NCBI GenBank assembly: GCA_950106755.1
Contig: OX467091.1
Location: 24,693,538 to 24,757,537, forward strand
From: Climacium dendroides
Lineage: Eukaryota > Streptophyta > Bryopsida > Hypnales > Climaciaceae
Length of the DNA: 64,000 nt
Reading direction: 5' to 3'
Positions 45,460 to 59,248 of this stretch are shown one piece after another (within the stretch, counting starts at the first letter, position 1; every line of letters begins with the position of its first letter). The position numbers were made by a program, and so were the translations under genes. A model generated the notes under the pieces. That model did no database searches. It worked only from the letters and a program-made list of their open reading frames with translations, and was not told the origin of the DNA.

Positions 45460-47820
45460 GCAACTATTTTCTGGTCGATGAATGAGAAAGAATCTTTGTG
45501 TGTAGGACAGAAGTACAACTATTCATCCACAAAATTTTGCATGAGAAAGGGAGGTCTTATATTATATAATAGCTTGACTTTCAACAAGTGCTTTAGGATT
45601 TTCTTAAACCAACTATTCACACAATCCCCAAAGGAATGATTTCCACGGTTATAGCCATGTCCTTTAACCTCTAAAGGACTAGCATGCATTTTTTGGTAGT
45701 AGAGAAATTTTGGGCAAGTACATGTGACTAGAAATTTGCATATTTTAGGCTGAAATTTCAATAGAAGGTGGGGACGAGGGATATCTTTCATATGCACCAA
45801 ATTTCATGACATTTGAAAATACAAAAGTTATGGCCGAATATGTTATTTTTTTCAATTAGCCAGGCAGATAAGTAAAAATCATATTTTTTGAAAATAAAAA
45901 TTTGAAAATGATTTTCTAGAGTTATAAGTACATAGAAAGCTTTGAATCATTCTATTTTGATCAATGAGTTGAAAGTTATGAGCAATTTTTGTTTGCAGGT
46001 AGTTATGGATTCTCTATTGTAAAGTAAATTTTGAAGTCCTTTATCTTACTCATTGTTCAATATTTTTTGAAAAAAATAAAATCCTAGGATGTAGATTGTT
46101 TATTACAGCATCTCAACCATTGGAATTGGCATTTTCAATTCCATAACTAAATTCTTAACAATTTTGTATTTCGAATCATTCTCTACTTCTTTCTACTTAC
46201 TATTTTTTCCTACATGTTATACAATTCCAAATGATGTGAAATTTTTCAAGCACATAGCCAACTTGTTTAGGAAAAAATCCTAGAGAAGCATCAACATTTT
46301 GGACATTTTTTCAAAGAAAAGTGAGCTTGTAAAGTGCAGATGCCCTATTTTTTGGAAGGCCAAAAAAATGGTTTTAGTGAATTTGAATGCTTATATCTTG
46401 CAATCCACACAGTGGAAATTTCTGAAATTTTTACCACATGTTCTCAAGTCAGCATACTACAAGATCCTATGGTTATATGTGTGTCAAAAAAAGTTTTTTT
46501 TTCAAAAATTTAATACTTGTACTAGAAATGGCAATTTTGGAGCATTTTTGATGAAAACATAGTGAAAAAACTTTGGTGGTTAACGGTTGACAAAGAATCT
46601 CTCCATGTAGGATACAAGTGCAACTATTTATCTTCCAAATTATGTGGAAAAAAGGAACATCTTCTACAATAGCTTATCTCCCAATAAATGCTTTTTTAAT
46701 TTTTTAAGCCAACAATTCACACGGTACCCAAACAAATGATTTCCACGGTGATTGGGCTCACATTTAAGGGCTAAGGGTTAAATTGTTGGATGAGCAAATG
46801 AGTTTCTGCCCATGTTTTGCATGTTGAGGCATCCATTGAAGATGGCGGGTTTTTGAATTGCACAGCCTGCCCCATTCAAGAGAATTGAAGGGGAATTTTT
46901 TTTTAAAAGCAGACTGGTTGCAGAGAAGTTGCCCATGTTTGTCAATAGTCAATAGTCTCTGACAAATAGTAGTCGTGAATTACACCAATAATGCATGTTG
47001 GAACCAATTAATAAGTTATTGTTGAGAGCTAGCTACCAAGCAGTAAATGAAAATGGACAACATTCAATCTGATAAATAATGTTGTTGGGGGTGTGAGATT
47101 ATTGTGAATGGACGGAGCTGCAGTAAGTTAGTACTCTTCGGTCATGGACTTGCAATTAGGTGTATGTTATGATGACGCTGGCAATTCATGTAACTATTTG
47201 CAACTAAGACCTTCAGTTGCATCCGGTTTGAGTTATAAGGTAGAACTATCCATTACCACACCAATTTGCTATGTAGGTACTTTGGAGAAGCTATTTGTCA
47301 GCTCTCATATTTTTTAGAGATTGAATTGTTTGAGAAAAGTCAATTGCAAAAAGGATGAAGAAATTCCAACAAGAATTGAATTTTTTGTGATTTTTCAAAG
47401 CTGAAATGTTCAACTATGAGTAGACCCTTGTTGAAGCATGACCAGGCCGTTGTTGAAGCATGGGTTGATGTGTCCGCTCCCCAAGTGCATTGTCATCATG
47501 ATGAAGGATTAATAAGATTGTGGTAATAGATGGGTCACAGTGATGGAAATGGGAGGAACCTGTAGGGTGGCAGAATTGGGTAAATGGTGGTATTGAGCAG
47601 TGCCACCTTAATATGTGCACTAATACCTAATTGCAAATGAGCATAGGTACTATTATTAAAAACATAACTTTTTTTAGTAGATTTTATTGGCAACAAAAAG
47701 AAGATAGTGAAATAATGTGCTTTAGGATGCATTATTTGGAGGTTGGATGAATAAGTTACGAATTTTCAAAGTACTGTGAGTCTCTAAGTGTACCAAAAAC
47801 CAACTCAATAGACACTTGTG
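45460..47820 (+). repeat. Dispersed repeat family, copy A, with an internal interruption
   Basis: 45890-46580 matches 50650-51345 over its length (for example TTCTACTTCTTTCTACTTAC, AATTCCAAATGATGTGAAAT, ACATAGTGAAAAA). In the other copy the sequence continues directly, but here the continuation (GGCAACAAAAAGAAG, GGATGAATAAGTTACGA, TCTCTAAGTGTACC) resumes only at about 47660. The intervening part starts with a diverged direct repeat of 45475-45740 (GATTTCCACGGT and neighbours at 46590-46800). I see no protein, so this is a non-coding repeat with a later rearrangement or insertion. Confidence 0.7.
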
Positions 47821-47877
47821 CGGGTATCTATGATCATCACTAATTACAACTAAATATAGTTATTATTATTATTAATT

Positions 47878-48190
47878 CCTAAAGGACCAAACGATGTTTT
47901 TTGGCAATACAACGATTTGGAGAAGCTCGCTATAGATGGAATTTTTTTTTAAATTTCACACAACATGTGCCCCAAGGAGTAGCTTTAACCTCTAAAGGTC
48001 CAAACACTATTTTTTGGCATCATAGCAATTTTGGGTAGCTCACTATGAATGGAATTTTTATTTCTTTTCTTTGAAAATTTCACACAACATTTTCCCAAGG
48101 AGTAGCTTTAAGGTGCAACAATTTTCTTAACTTTTGACTACATGGTTAAAAAGTTATTGCATGATATGCAATTTTCAACATTTGGCAAGC
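47878..48190. repeat. Left outer arm of a ~2.7-kb inverted structure, internally duplicated
   Basis: Two tandem copies of a unit of about 115 bp (47878-47992 and 47993-48112) share TAAAGG(A/T)CCAAAC, TTTTTTGGCA and TTTCACACAACAT. The unit and the adjoining ACATTTGGCAAGCAGCTTAG-type sequence are found in inverted form at about 50325-50545, so the two arms flank both palindromes described next. Confidence 0.75.
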
Positions 48191-48538
48191 AGCTTAGGCA
48201 ACGACACTAGGAGGCGAGCTTGGAGCGGTGAGCTTGTGAGCTATGAGCGTGAAGTTTGTGAGCGATGAGCACCAAAAGCATATTTTTGGAATTTTTTTCA
48301 TCCAAATTTTTTTTCATCCAAAAACTTACTATTTATAGTAATTTTGTGACCTAGGACCGTGGATCCTATAACCGCGGCCATATGAAAATTTTAGTGATTT
48401 GTTTATTCACATTAAAGCTTTTCAAATTGTTTGTAAATTTGAATCACTTTCTTTCTATACTACTCAAAATAGGAGGTCACAAAATTTAGAGTAAAGTACG
48501 TAAGGTGAGAAGGAAAAAAATGGGGAAAATCCAATGGT

Positions 48539-49823
48539 CCTCCTAGGAGTCCTTGGTGGTACTCCAAATTTGGGTACCTAGTAGAAATCCAAATCCTCAT
48601 TTTTGGTCTTGATTCAAAATATATTTGAAAAAAGACTTTTTAAAATGTTAAGGGTACCTAAATGAGGGGTACCACCAAAAACCCTTAAGATGGCCGTCGG
48701 ATCCGATGGCCTTCCTAAGAGACCTTGGTGGTACTCCAAATTTGGGTACCTTGTAGGATTCTAAATCCTCATTTTTGGTCTTGATTGAAAACAAATTTGA
48801 AAAAAGGCTTTTGAAGATGTCAAGTGTACCTAAATGAGAAGTCTCACTAAGGATCCCGAAGAGCTCGTTAAGATCAAATTGAGCTTCCAATGGTCCTTGG
48901 TGGTACCCCTCATGTTAGTACCCTACAGGGATCTAAAACCTCATTTTTGGTTTTGATTCCAAAAAAAATTGAAAAAGGTCTTTGAAAATTTCAAGGGTAC
49001 CTAAACTAGGGGTACCACCAAGGACTCCTATAAGGGTCGTCGGGTCCGACAGGCCTTTTAGGAGTCCTTGGTGGTACCCCTAGTTTAGGTACCCTGTAGG
49101 GCTCTAAAAGCTCATTTTTGGTCCTAATTCAAATTTTTTCAAAAAAAAATTTTCAAAATTTAAATTTCCTTATTTATATCCCTAATTTTTTTACTTTTAA
49201 ATTTTTCAAGAAAAAAAATTCAAAAAAATTCGAATTAGGACCAAAAATGAGCTTTTAAAGCCCTACAGGGTACCTAAACTAGGGGTACCACCAAGGACTC
49301 CTAAAAGGCCCGTCAGACCCGACGGCCTTTATAGGAGTCCTTGGTGGTACCCCTAGTTTAGGTACCCTTGAAATTTTCAAAGACTTTTTTCAATTTTTTT
49401 TGGAATCAAAACCAAAAATAAGGTTTTAGAGCCTTGTAGGGTACTAATATGAGGGGTACCACCAAGGACCATTGGAAGCTCAATTTGATCTTAATGAGCT
49501 CTTCGGGATCCTTAGTGAGACTTCTCATTTAGGTACACTTGACATCTTCAAAAGCCTTTTTTCAAATTTGTTTTCAATCAAAACCAAAAATGAGGTTTTA
49601 GAGCCCTATTGGATACCCAAATTTGGAGTACCACCAAGGTCTCTTAGGAAGGCCATCGGATCCGACGGCCATCTTAAGGGTTTTTGGTGGTACCCCTCAT
49701 TTAGGTACCCTTAACATTTTAAAAAGTCTTTTTTCAAATATATTTTGAATCAAGACCAAAAATGAGGATTTGGATTTCTACTAGGTACCCAAATTTGGAG
49801 TACCACCAAGGACTCCTAGGAGG
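48539..49823. repeat. 1.29-kb near-perfect palindrome made of nested inverted units
   Basis: The left arm from CCTCCTAGGAGTCCTTGG (48539) is mirrored by CCAAGGACTCCTAGGAGG ending at 49823, centre near 49180. The outermost 160 bp or so of each arm appear identical and the rest is about 95% similar. Each arm has four blocks at about 165-173-bp spacing, each opening with CCTTGGTGGTAC and closing with the complement GTACCACCAAGG. The junctions are themselves small palindromes (around GTCGGATCCGA and GTCGGGTCCGA). The two near-identical 80-residue open frames on opposite strands follow from the symmetry. This is a foldback-type structure; no transposase is present. Confidence 0.93.
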
Positions 49824-49909
49824 GCTGTCATCTTTCTAAGACCTCATTGTATGTGGTACTAAATCCACAGTCATAGGTCCGTGACACAAATTTTTTCAAT
49901 TATTTGATT

Positions 49910-49990
49910 CCCGCTCACAAGCTCACAGGCTCACAAGCTCATGCTCACAAGCTCACAAGCTCACAAGCTCATGCTCACAAGCTCACCAAA
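49910..49990. repeat. Short tandem repeat of AAGCTCAC(A)
   Basis: About nine copies of CTCACAAG or CTCATG lie at 49912-49986. The complementary motif (GAGCTTGTGAGCTATGAGCG) occurs at 48225-48275, on the other side of the main palindrome, so this too belongs to the symmetric structure. Confidence 0.8.
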
Positions 49991-49999
49991 TAGCAACCC

Positions 50000-50342
50000 T
50001 GGCAGCTTAGGCAGCCCAAATAACTTCTTCAAAATTCACTTTTTTCTTAAAATAAAAATTTAAAATTGATTCTTGACATTCATATATAAGTGGAAAGCTT
50101 TGATATCAATTAATGAGATGAAAGTTATGAGGAGTTTTAGTTTGAAGGTAGGTATGGTGTCTAGAAATTCCATACATACCCACAAACTAAAATTCCTCAT
50201 AATTTCATCTCATTAATTGAATTGGAATGATTCAAGGCTTTTCACGTATATATAGGTTTAGAAAATCAATTTCAAATTTTTATTTCTTAAAAAAATGATT
50301 TTAAAAGAAGTTTTTTGGGTTGCCCAAGCTACCTGCCAAATG
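50000..50342. repeat. ~340-bp palindrome with centre near 50165
   Basis: TGGCAGCTTAGGCAGCCCAA (about 50001) is mirrored by TTGGGTTGCCCAAGCTACCT-type sequence ending near 50342. Further inward, ATTAATGAGATGAAAGTTAT pairs with the 50195-50215 region and GGTATGG with CCATACATACC. Arms are somewhat diverged. The arms contain the motif GATGAAAGTTATGAGGA shared with the dispersed repeat copies at 45960 and 50730. Confidence 0.85.
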
Positions 50343-50534
50343 TTGAAAATTACATATCATGCAATAACTTTTAAACATGTAGTAAAAAATTATGAAAATT
50401 GTTGCACCTTAAAGCTAATCCTTAGAAAAATGTTGTGTGAAGTTTGCAAAGAAAAAAAATAAAAATTCCATTTGTAGTAAGCTGCCTAAAATTACTGTGA
50501 TGCCAAAAAATAATGTTTGGACCTTTAGGGGTTA

Positions 50535-51500
50535 AGGCTCAACAATTTTCATAACTTTTGACTAAGACATTGTATGATATATAGTTTTCATTGTCCAGTG
50601 GGCATTTTGTATGGGCAGCAAAAAAATCTTTTGTAAAAATCACTTTAAAAAAAATTAAAATTAAAAAGTGGTTTTGTAGATTTATTTATAAATGGAAAGC
50701 TTTGAATCATTCCATTTTGATTAATAAGATGAAAGTTATGAGGAATTTTAGTTGTAGATAGTTTTCAGGTAGTTATGGAATATCTATTCTAAAATAAACT
50801 TTGAAATCCTTTATTTAACTCAATTTTCAATAATGAGGAATTTTTTAAAAAAATAAGGTGAGGTGTAGATTGTTTATTACAACATTGCAACCATTGGAAT
50901 AGGCATTTTTCAATTCCCTAAATGAATTGTTAAAATTTTTGTATTTTGAATCTTTCTCTACTTCTTTCTACTTACTATTTTTTCCTATATGTTTTATAAT
51001 TCCAAATGATTTGAAATTTTTCAAGCGTGTATCCAACTTGCCTTGAAAAATGAATCTAAAAAAGTACCACCACTTTGAACATTTTTTCATACAAATGTGA
51101 CCTTGTGAAGTGCAATTGCCTATTTTTTTTACAAGGCCTAACAAAAGATTTTTGTCACATCAAATGCTAATATCTTGCAATCTACACGATGAAATTTTTT
51201 GACATTTTCTTGACATCTTCTCAAACCAAAGTATTATAAGTTCTTATAATTAGATATGTTCCAAAATGTGTGTGTTTTTCAAAAATTTAGTACTTATATT
51301 AGAAATAACAATTTTGGAGTAGTTTTGGTGAAAACATAGTCAAAAATCTTTTGGGGTTAAAATATAATTTTTTTTGTTAAATTTTATTGGCAACCAAAAG
51401 AGGATTAAAATGAACTTTTGCATGTATTATTTGGATAGTGGATGAATAAGTTATGAAATTTCAAAGTACTATCTCTAAGTGTACCAAAACCTAATAGTAG
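50535..51500 (+). repeat. Dispersed repeat family, copy B
   Basis: Uninterrupted version of the family seen at 45460-47820, from GCTCAACAATTTTCATAACT through ATTCCAAATGATTTGAAAT to CTCTAAGTGTACCAAAAC. No open frame of note. Confidence 0.75.
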
Positions 51501-52239
51501 ATTCTTGTAGACTTTCATGTTTTGATTGTGTACATCTTGTAATTATAATCAATATTTAGATTATTATAATGTTGTTTGGTCCAAATGCAGATGTCACATC
51601 TTGAGTGGTGTTCATTACGTACATACCTTATATAATGTAAAAGCAAAGCATAGTTATGAGAATAACATATTGAGATCTCTCAGACTTGTGAAGGATGTTA
51701 TTTCTTATAATCAACATTTGCTTTCACACTACCAAACATAACCTAAATAGTGAATGGTTGGATCTAAGTCAATCATGCTCAAGCAAAGGACTAATTGTAG
51801 GGCTTCATAGTACTACAACACTCCCTTGTTATAAAGAAGACATGCCTCTTCTCATCCACTGAGACTTTGTCTTCCATCTTAAAAGGCTTCATTGAACTTA
51901 TGGACTTGAAGATGACTATTAGATTCTATACTCACTCCTTTTATTCAAAATTCACTTTCAAACTTGTTTAGCTACCGAAGTTGAGATTAAAAATACATCT
52001 CACTTCATAATTTTACAACATTTTGGTCAAATTGGACACAAGTGCTCTAAAAATTTGGTAACATGATGCATTTTTTGAATTCAAAAATTTTTATTTTAAA
52101 AAATCCATTACAATGGGTTTCCTAATAAACAAAAAGTCTAAATTGGGCTTCTAGTAATTTAGGGTTTAATACATTAATTCCTAGCAAAGGTGATAGTGTC
52201 AAAATATTCTATTTTGTACAATTTCATTACTTCCTAAAC

Positions 52240-52800
52240 CCTAAAGGTTTTAAACTGTGTTTTCATCCAAAACACTCCAAAATTGCCATTTTTAGTACAA
52301 GGACCAATTTTGGAAAAATAAAGACATTTGGGGACCATGTAACCGTAGGATCTTGTAGTAAGTTGGTTTGAAAAGATGTGAAAAAAATTCAGAAATTTCT
52401 ACCATGAAAATTGCAAGATATTGGCGTTTGAAGTGATAAAAATCCTTTAGGGGGCCTTATGAAAAAATGGGCAATTACATTTCACAAGGTCACATTTGTA
52501 TGAAAAAATGTCTATGTTGGTGGTACTTTTTTGAATTCATTCTTCAAGGCAAGTTGGATACATGCTTCAAAAATTTCAAATCATTTGGAGTTGTACAACA
52601 TATAGGAAAATAAATAGTAAGTAGAAAGAAGTAGAAAATGATTTAGAATATAAAATTATTAATAAATCATTTGTGGAATTGAAAAATGCCAATCCAAATG
52701 GTTGTAATGTTGTAATAAACAATCTACATCTAATGTTTTTATTTTTCCAAAAGTACTGAAAATTGAATTAAATAAAGGACTTCAAAGTTTATCTCATAGA
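52240..52800 (-). repeat. Dispersed repeat family, copy C (inverted)
   Basis: Reverse complement of 50820-51345: AAAACACTCCAAAATTGCCA, TTCAAGGCAAGTTGGATACA, GTAAGTAGAAAGAAGTAGAA and AATAAACAATCTACATC all appear in mirror order. With copy B it forms a widely spaced inverted pair. A more diverged copy may lie at 55150-55800. Confidence 0.75.
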
Positions 52801-54190
52801 AGAGTGGGTAGAGTTTTTTCTTTGCCAATCACATACTTTGAATGTATCTGAGTTTTCAAATTTGCATCTCTTAATGAAGTAAAGGATGATTTTTTTTAAT
52901 TTCATTTCTTATGCTAATTGTAGTTGCTTCAATTGGGATGCTATGGCAATTATAGCTTTGACCGTGATTTAAAGTGAACAATAGAAAAATTTATCATTTT
53001 CAAATAAATGATAACAAAATATGCAACCACAAGTATTTATTATTTTACCTAGAGGTTTGAAATTGTAGTATGCTTGCTTAGTACCATTAAATTTAAAATC
53101 ATGAAGAACAAGAGCCAAGGAGATGCTTTTGATTTTAAGGCCTTTATCTCATCAAATCCTATGGAGTTTCAAATTGAAGTAGGAAGGTTTACTTCAAAAT
53201 TTTACAACTATTATGATCTTGATGACATTCAATATGAAAAGAATATTTTGATGTTCTTTTTTTTGCAATAAATTAATGTTTTTGTGCTTGGAACATGAAG
53301 GATGTTTCATGTTGTTTTTAAGACAAAATAATTTGTCATCTTTATGAGATATCTACTAATAATAATTTAAATCACAATTTTTGTAACAGAAATTAATGCT
53401 CTTATAATGAACAATTCAAATACATTATTTATAATATATTATCAAATAACTTGTTGAATGCATAGGTTCTCTATATATATACTATTAGAAAGAAGTAAAG
53501 AGAATGTAAATAGAATTTTTTTTCTAATATGGCATAATAAATCATCAAATTGTTTAATTTTATTTGGGACTTTTAAAGTTACTCACACAATGGAAGAAAA
53601 TAAAAGCAATAGTGTGGACTATCAACCCAAAAATTTCATACACCAAAAATGAAAGATAAATGTATATCCATACTTGTACTTCATCCCTTGCTTGTTTGCT
53701 TGCAAGTGATTATTTATACACTTTATCGACCTTCAATTAATATTTATTGTTCAAAAATAATAATTTTGTATACTTTTATATCTTTCACAAGGATAAAAGA
53801 TTATTTTTATGTCGTACTATGTACATAATTATTTGTGGGCAATGACAAATCACGATGTACTTTAATACGCAATGATAAAATTTTCAATTTTCAAATCATT
53901 GTAGGAAAATATTTAGAATAAAAGTATTATTACAAAATCCAAAAGACTAGCTTCTAAAGTAACATAAAATTCATTCATTAAATTAGAGATGGAAATTTTA
54001 ATTTGCTAAAATGAATTACTTTCAAATCTCTAGAATTTTGAAATCTCCCATCTGATAATAATTTGATCAAAGAATGAGAATATTTTGATGATAAATGAGG
54101 CATGCTTTTAAATTTAGATTTGGATTTTCATCATGAAACCTACACGAAGATTGTCATGCAAAGTTGCATTCAAAAATTGAAATCACTATA
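52801..54190. other. AT-rich stretch without a recognised gene
   Basis: Only short open frames (about 65 codons) with no domain. No terminal repeats seen. Confidence 0.5.
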
Positions 54191-54462
54191 CATTACAAAA
54201 AAATTCAGGCCTTTGGAGGGCTGTTAAGGTTTTGATTTTGGGCATGCTGCAGTGCAAGTACAGGAAAAAAAATTGAAATTTTGAAAAAAATATATTTAAA
54301 AAATACTAAAACCTGGCGTGGCGCTGATGTGACACTGGTAGTGCCACATCAACTGCTATCATTACAAATAATAAACAATAAAAAAACAGTTTTATTTCCT
54401 CTATAATTGCACCCGGGGGTCAAAACTCGCGGCCCTCCAAAGGCCTGAAATTTTTTGTAATG
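54191..54462. mobile_element. 272-bp MITE with CATTACAAAAAA termini
   Basis: The left end CATTACAAAAAAATTCAGGC and right end GCCTGAAATTTTTTGTAATG are inverted repeats that continue through CTTTGGAGGGC. The interior contains a smaller near-palindrome (GATGTGACACTGG / TAGTGCCACATC). The flanks (ATA, AAG) do not form a clear duplication. The ends are reminiscent of CACTA-like CACTACAAAAA with a C to T change. Confidence 0.8.
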
Positions 54463-57400
54463 AAGGTTTTAGTGATGGAAATATGATCAATCAAAACATA
54501 AATATTGGTATATAACTTTAAATTGTCCAAAAGTAAAACCAAAATTTTAGAGTGAGCTCATATCATATATTACTGGAATAAATTTAAACAATCTTTTTAT
54601 AACACTATTCTTCTTTGATTTTAAAATTTGGAAAGAGTGCACTATTAATGGGGATGATGTACAATTTTGCATTCTAACTCTGAATCTAATAAAATAAGAA
54701 AAATAAGCCCTATAAATTAATTTAGTATTTGAAAATATAGAAAAAAAATTATCTATAATTTATATAGTATTTAATAAAGTTTTAAAAAATCATAAATTTT
54801 ATAGTAAAAATAGTCATTGAAAGTAGTGCATGGGCCAATCATTTTGAATACTATGTAAATTATGACCTTCTAGACTTGGCACTATGAAGATTCTAGAGGC
54901 TTAGCCCCTAAAAGACTAAGAGTGTCTTTGTGGGGATAGTGCAAGGTTGAGGCATGTTCCTATGATCTCAATTTTTGTCATGATTTCTTAAAAGTTTTTT
55001 TGAAGATTAAAAAGCACATTATCTTTTAGAGAATATAATTATAATTAAAATTGATATTGGAGAGCAAAAATTATGCCACAAAAAGATCAAAATAGAGGTA
55101 GTTAGACAATACAAAGGAAGCACAATTTTTTTTTAAATTATAAGAAAAAAAATTCTACATGAAAAGATTTTATTCATTCCATTAGGATTAGTAATAAAAA
55201 AAGTTATGGAGAGGCTTGTTTTTCAAGGCATCTTCTTCAAACAATAACTCATATAGGATTCATTTTTTAATTCAATTTTCACAATTTTTCAAAAAAATAA
55301 GTTCCATAGAATTTTGTTTTTTATTAGAAAAACTTACTATTGGAATTAGTGTATTCAATTCCATCCTAGAACTATTAATGATTTAGTTTTTCTTTTAATC
55401 TTGTATCTACTTCCACATAACAATTTTCGTAAAAATTAAAATAAATATTTTTTCTTCTTAATGTCAAAACCCTCAACTCAATTTTTCAACATAAAAATTT
55501 TAAAATCAAAATCTATAATACAATAATATTAAGATAAGAAGATTCAAACTCAAAAAAGCTAGTCTAGCAAGGTGTAAAAGAGCTAATTATTTTCACTTTA
55601 AACACTTATATCATGCTATCTTTGTGGTTGAAGTTTTGAAATGTTTGCCACACAAGATTGTGCAAGATTTTGCGCTTAGAAATATAGAAAAAATGAAATT
55701 TAAATTTTTTTGTGCCTTACAATGGAAATGGTAGTTTCAAGAGTTTTTTCACAAAGAAAAGGCATAGGTTCTTTAGTGATTAATTTCTAAAACTCCTTTC
55801 AAGCCAAAATGAAATTAAAAAAATTAGGGCATTGAAATTGAAGTTTCTCATGTTTTTCTTACTTATTTAAAATTAGAATTTTTTTTAAAATTCCAAAAAA
55901 ATAATTTTAATGAAGATTCAACAATTGAAAAAAAAAATTACGCATTTTTCTTAAGCCTAACTTTTGTACACTGAATGGATCATGTCTATGCTTTGAAAAT
56001 TGCATATTTCTTCTTGACTTGAGTCTTTACTCAAATATGAAGTGCCTAGATCTTCTTTGCAAAGAAATTTGAGTTATAGGACTTAGATTTTGGCAAAGGA
56101 TGTACTCACCTTCAATAAGTTTATACACGTTGTACTTCAAAACTAAAAATTTATGCAAAACAAAGATTTCATATTGTCGCTACATGGTCAAAATCCATCA
56201 AATTATAAATTGTACAATGTATTAGAAAGATTAAGTAGTCTATTTTTAAGATATGAAATATTTTCCTTGTGAAAAGTTTTAAAGAGTATAAGCATTTGGC
56301 TATTTATTGCTTCATGTCTACCAACTAGTACTTCCACCTTTTGTTCTAATTACAACATTCATTTTATGAAATATAATTGAAGTGAAAACTTTAAACATAT
56401 CCATAGATACCCTTTACTATATCCTTTGCATCAATTTAATAAATCCTTTCCTATTCTTAGATATAGATTCATTATGAATATGGTCTTTTGGTATATTCTT
56501 CAAATTTTCAATGGATTAAGCTTTGTAGAGTTTGCCGGCCATGTTAACTTTTTTATACTGTAAGCTTGTCTCCATTGATTTGGCAAAAGAACATAATGAA
56601 AAGGAGGACCATTTCCTATAAGAGATAGGTCTTTTGAATAATCATGGAGAAAAACAAAGTCACTGAATGCACCTTTGTAAACAATTTCATCAAAATCATG
56701 TGCATTTCTATTCTGAGGCATGATAACCAAATGGCACTTGTCAAATCCAATAAACTAGCCCTCTATAGGATTCATCGATCCAAATATCTTTCTTCCAATC
56801 AACCTCACTCACACAATACTAATGCTTTCAAGCAAATTGCAACTTTTGTGCCTTGTGTGCATCATTGAAAATTGACTTTTTTAATTGCAATATGATTATT
56901 GTAGCTAAGGCTTCTAATCACCTTTTTCAATGTGTTCTTGCATACCTTCATGAGCATATAGTCTATAATTGCTACACGTGTTTGGCATCAATTGCAGCTA
57001 TGAAAATGGTATAAGTGTTTCTTGTCATGATTTAAGAAGTAAAGAGGCCTACCAATAGACTTTTGTGAGATTGTAGTCCCTTGAAGTCTTAACCTACACA
57101 AGACACTATAAATTGTTGAATATGATTAGCTCATTTAATCAAGAATTCATGTACCATTAATTTCGCCTTCACTCATTCTAATAATGAGAGTTCTTTCCTC
57201 ATTAGTAAGACAACAAATCTTCATTTTTACTCAACAAAACTCAACAAAAACTCAACACAATACAATGTGCATACTCTATGCAACCTTTTGTGCATACTCT
57301 TCTTGTTTCTTCACATCATGCATGGTCTTCTTGTTTCCAATCATTTCTAGTTAGTTTAGATGCTAATTTATTGTTCTCTAACTTCATAAAAAAATTTGCC

Positions 57401-59248
57401 TCTCCCTATCAAAATGTGTGCCATGATGCACAATGCCGTTGTTGCATGAATGTAATTGCTACCAAACGTTTCTTTACTATCTTGATAGCAAATGGTCCTC
57501 TTTTGAAATATCTACTTAATTCATTTGATAACTGCTAGGTGCAAATCTAAATATTGTGCATTTTCTACCAAAATTAAAATCTAATAATTGCAAGTAGTTT
57601 AAAGGAAAATATTCTGGTATTGTAATTGATATCATTAATTGAAGTTAGCAACTTGTAGAATGCAAGAAGGATATACATTAGAAAGTGTGTAAACTTATTG
57701 AAGGTGACTATATATTTTATCAAAAAAAACAAGATGGTCTTAAATAAAATATTCATTCTACATCAAAGACTTTGATCACATGTACATTGCATGTTGACCT
57801 CAAATTCTTTACATTTTGCTCTAATATAAGTCAAGAATAATATTATATGGTTATAAATTCTAAAAAATGAAGTGAGATTAATTAATAGACCTTTCTTTAG
57901 AGAGTGTTGATTCCTTATAGTTCAAGGGAGTATTTGTCATAATTATTCTCAGGGATTCTATAGCTACAAGACCAATTATCAATTTTTTTAAATTGAAAAA
58001 TATTCTTATAATGTTTGCGTCTTTCCAAATAAACACCTTAAAACCAAAACATATAATGAGACATATACCAATCTTAGTTTGTGAAGCTATATATAGTTGA
58101 GTGCTACACTTCTAAATTAAGGTCAATAAAACAACCATTTATTAATTGATCGCATTCAAGGAAAGTTAAAATACGTAAAAATGATTTTTCTATATATTTT
58201 TTTAATAGAAAAATAGAACCAACATTGAAATTCAAGGTCATTTCATATTTTTTGGGGCCTTTGAAGAATTAATTACAAATTTTTGAAGATGAACTTGTAT
58301 AGGGCTCTACAAGTGTTATGTTTATCTTTGTTGCACTCAAAAGTTTTAAATTATGTACCTTAGTCTGCATTAGTGGGTAAAAGTGCAACACTTGTACTTA
58401 GAGGCATTAAACATTGTATATCCAACATAAAATTAAGCATAACTTTTAGGAATTTTTCTCATTATACTTGAAATTCATATTGTAGGTAAACAATACATTT
58501 CCTAAGTCATTACATAGTTCTTTTGTAATTTCTAAAAAATGTTTACTATATATTATTCAATTTCTTGAATTTATCACACTTAGATTTTAGGGGCTTGGGA
58601 TATTGTAATGAGTCCCAAAACAATGATTTTCACTTGAAAATTTAAACTTTATGTTACTATAGTATGCTTACAACTATTTGCCAAAGGAATTCTTATAAAA
58701 AAAATTCCATGTCTTTTGCATAGATGCAACTTAGAAGACTTTGTTGTGTGTGCATTTTTAGACATCCGAAAGAACCTTTATATAATTTTTGTGATGAAAT
58801 CTCATCTCCATCAAGTTGTTAAAAAATGGCTTATTTTTAAAAAATTAAATATTTGTACAAATTTAAATAGAAAACCACCCTTTTCTAAGAAATTTTTCAA
58901 TGAAATTTTTTGTGCATAAATTTTTTTACACCTCAATTTTAGAAAATACATTATTTTTTAGTATTCTATTAATTATCCATATTATATTTTTCCAATAGCA
59001 TGTAGAATTGTAAGTGCTATCCCCAAATGCAATATAATTAATAGGTGTTTAATTTGTCCTTTCACTATATTAGAAACTTCTTCTAGAATGACCTAGCCAT
59101 ATTTGTTATATTGAGATTTCTTGCAGATTTTGAGACAGAATGCTAGATATTATAAATTCATTTATAAAAATAATAATTGAAATCAAGAATAAATAATGCT
59201 CAAATAGTGATTTTAAAATGAAATTCTAAAAGTTGGTATTGTTATCTA
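54463..59248. other. AT-rich stretch without a recognised gene
   Basis: No coding domain, tandem array or clear element boundary was found. Parts (55150-55800 and 58420-58920) loosely resemble the dispersed repeat family at 45-52 kb. Open frames are below 90 codons and compositionally biased. Confidence 0.5.

Noticed and set aside
48648..49714. Two nearly identical 80-residue proteins on opposite strands
   Set aside because: They are produced by the mirror symmetry of the palindrome; no domain, no start context and AT-rich surroundings.
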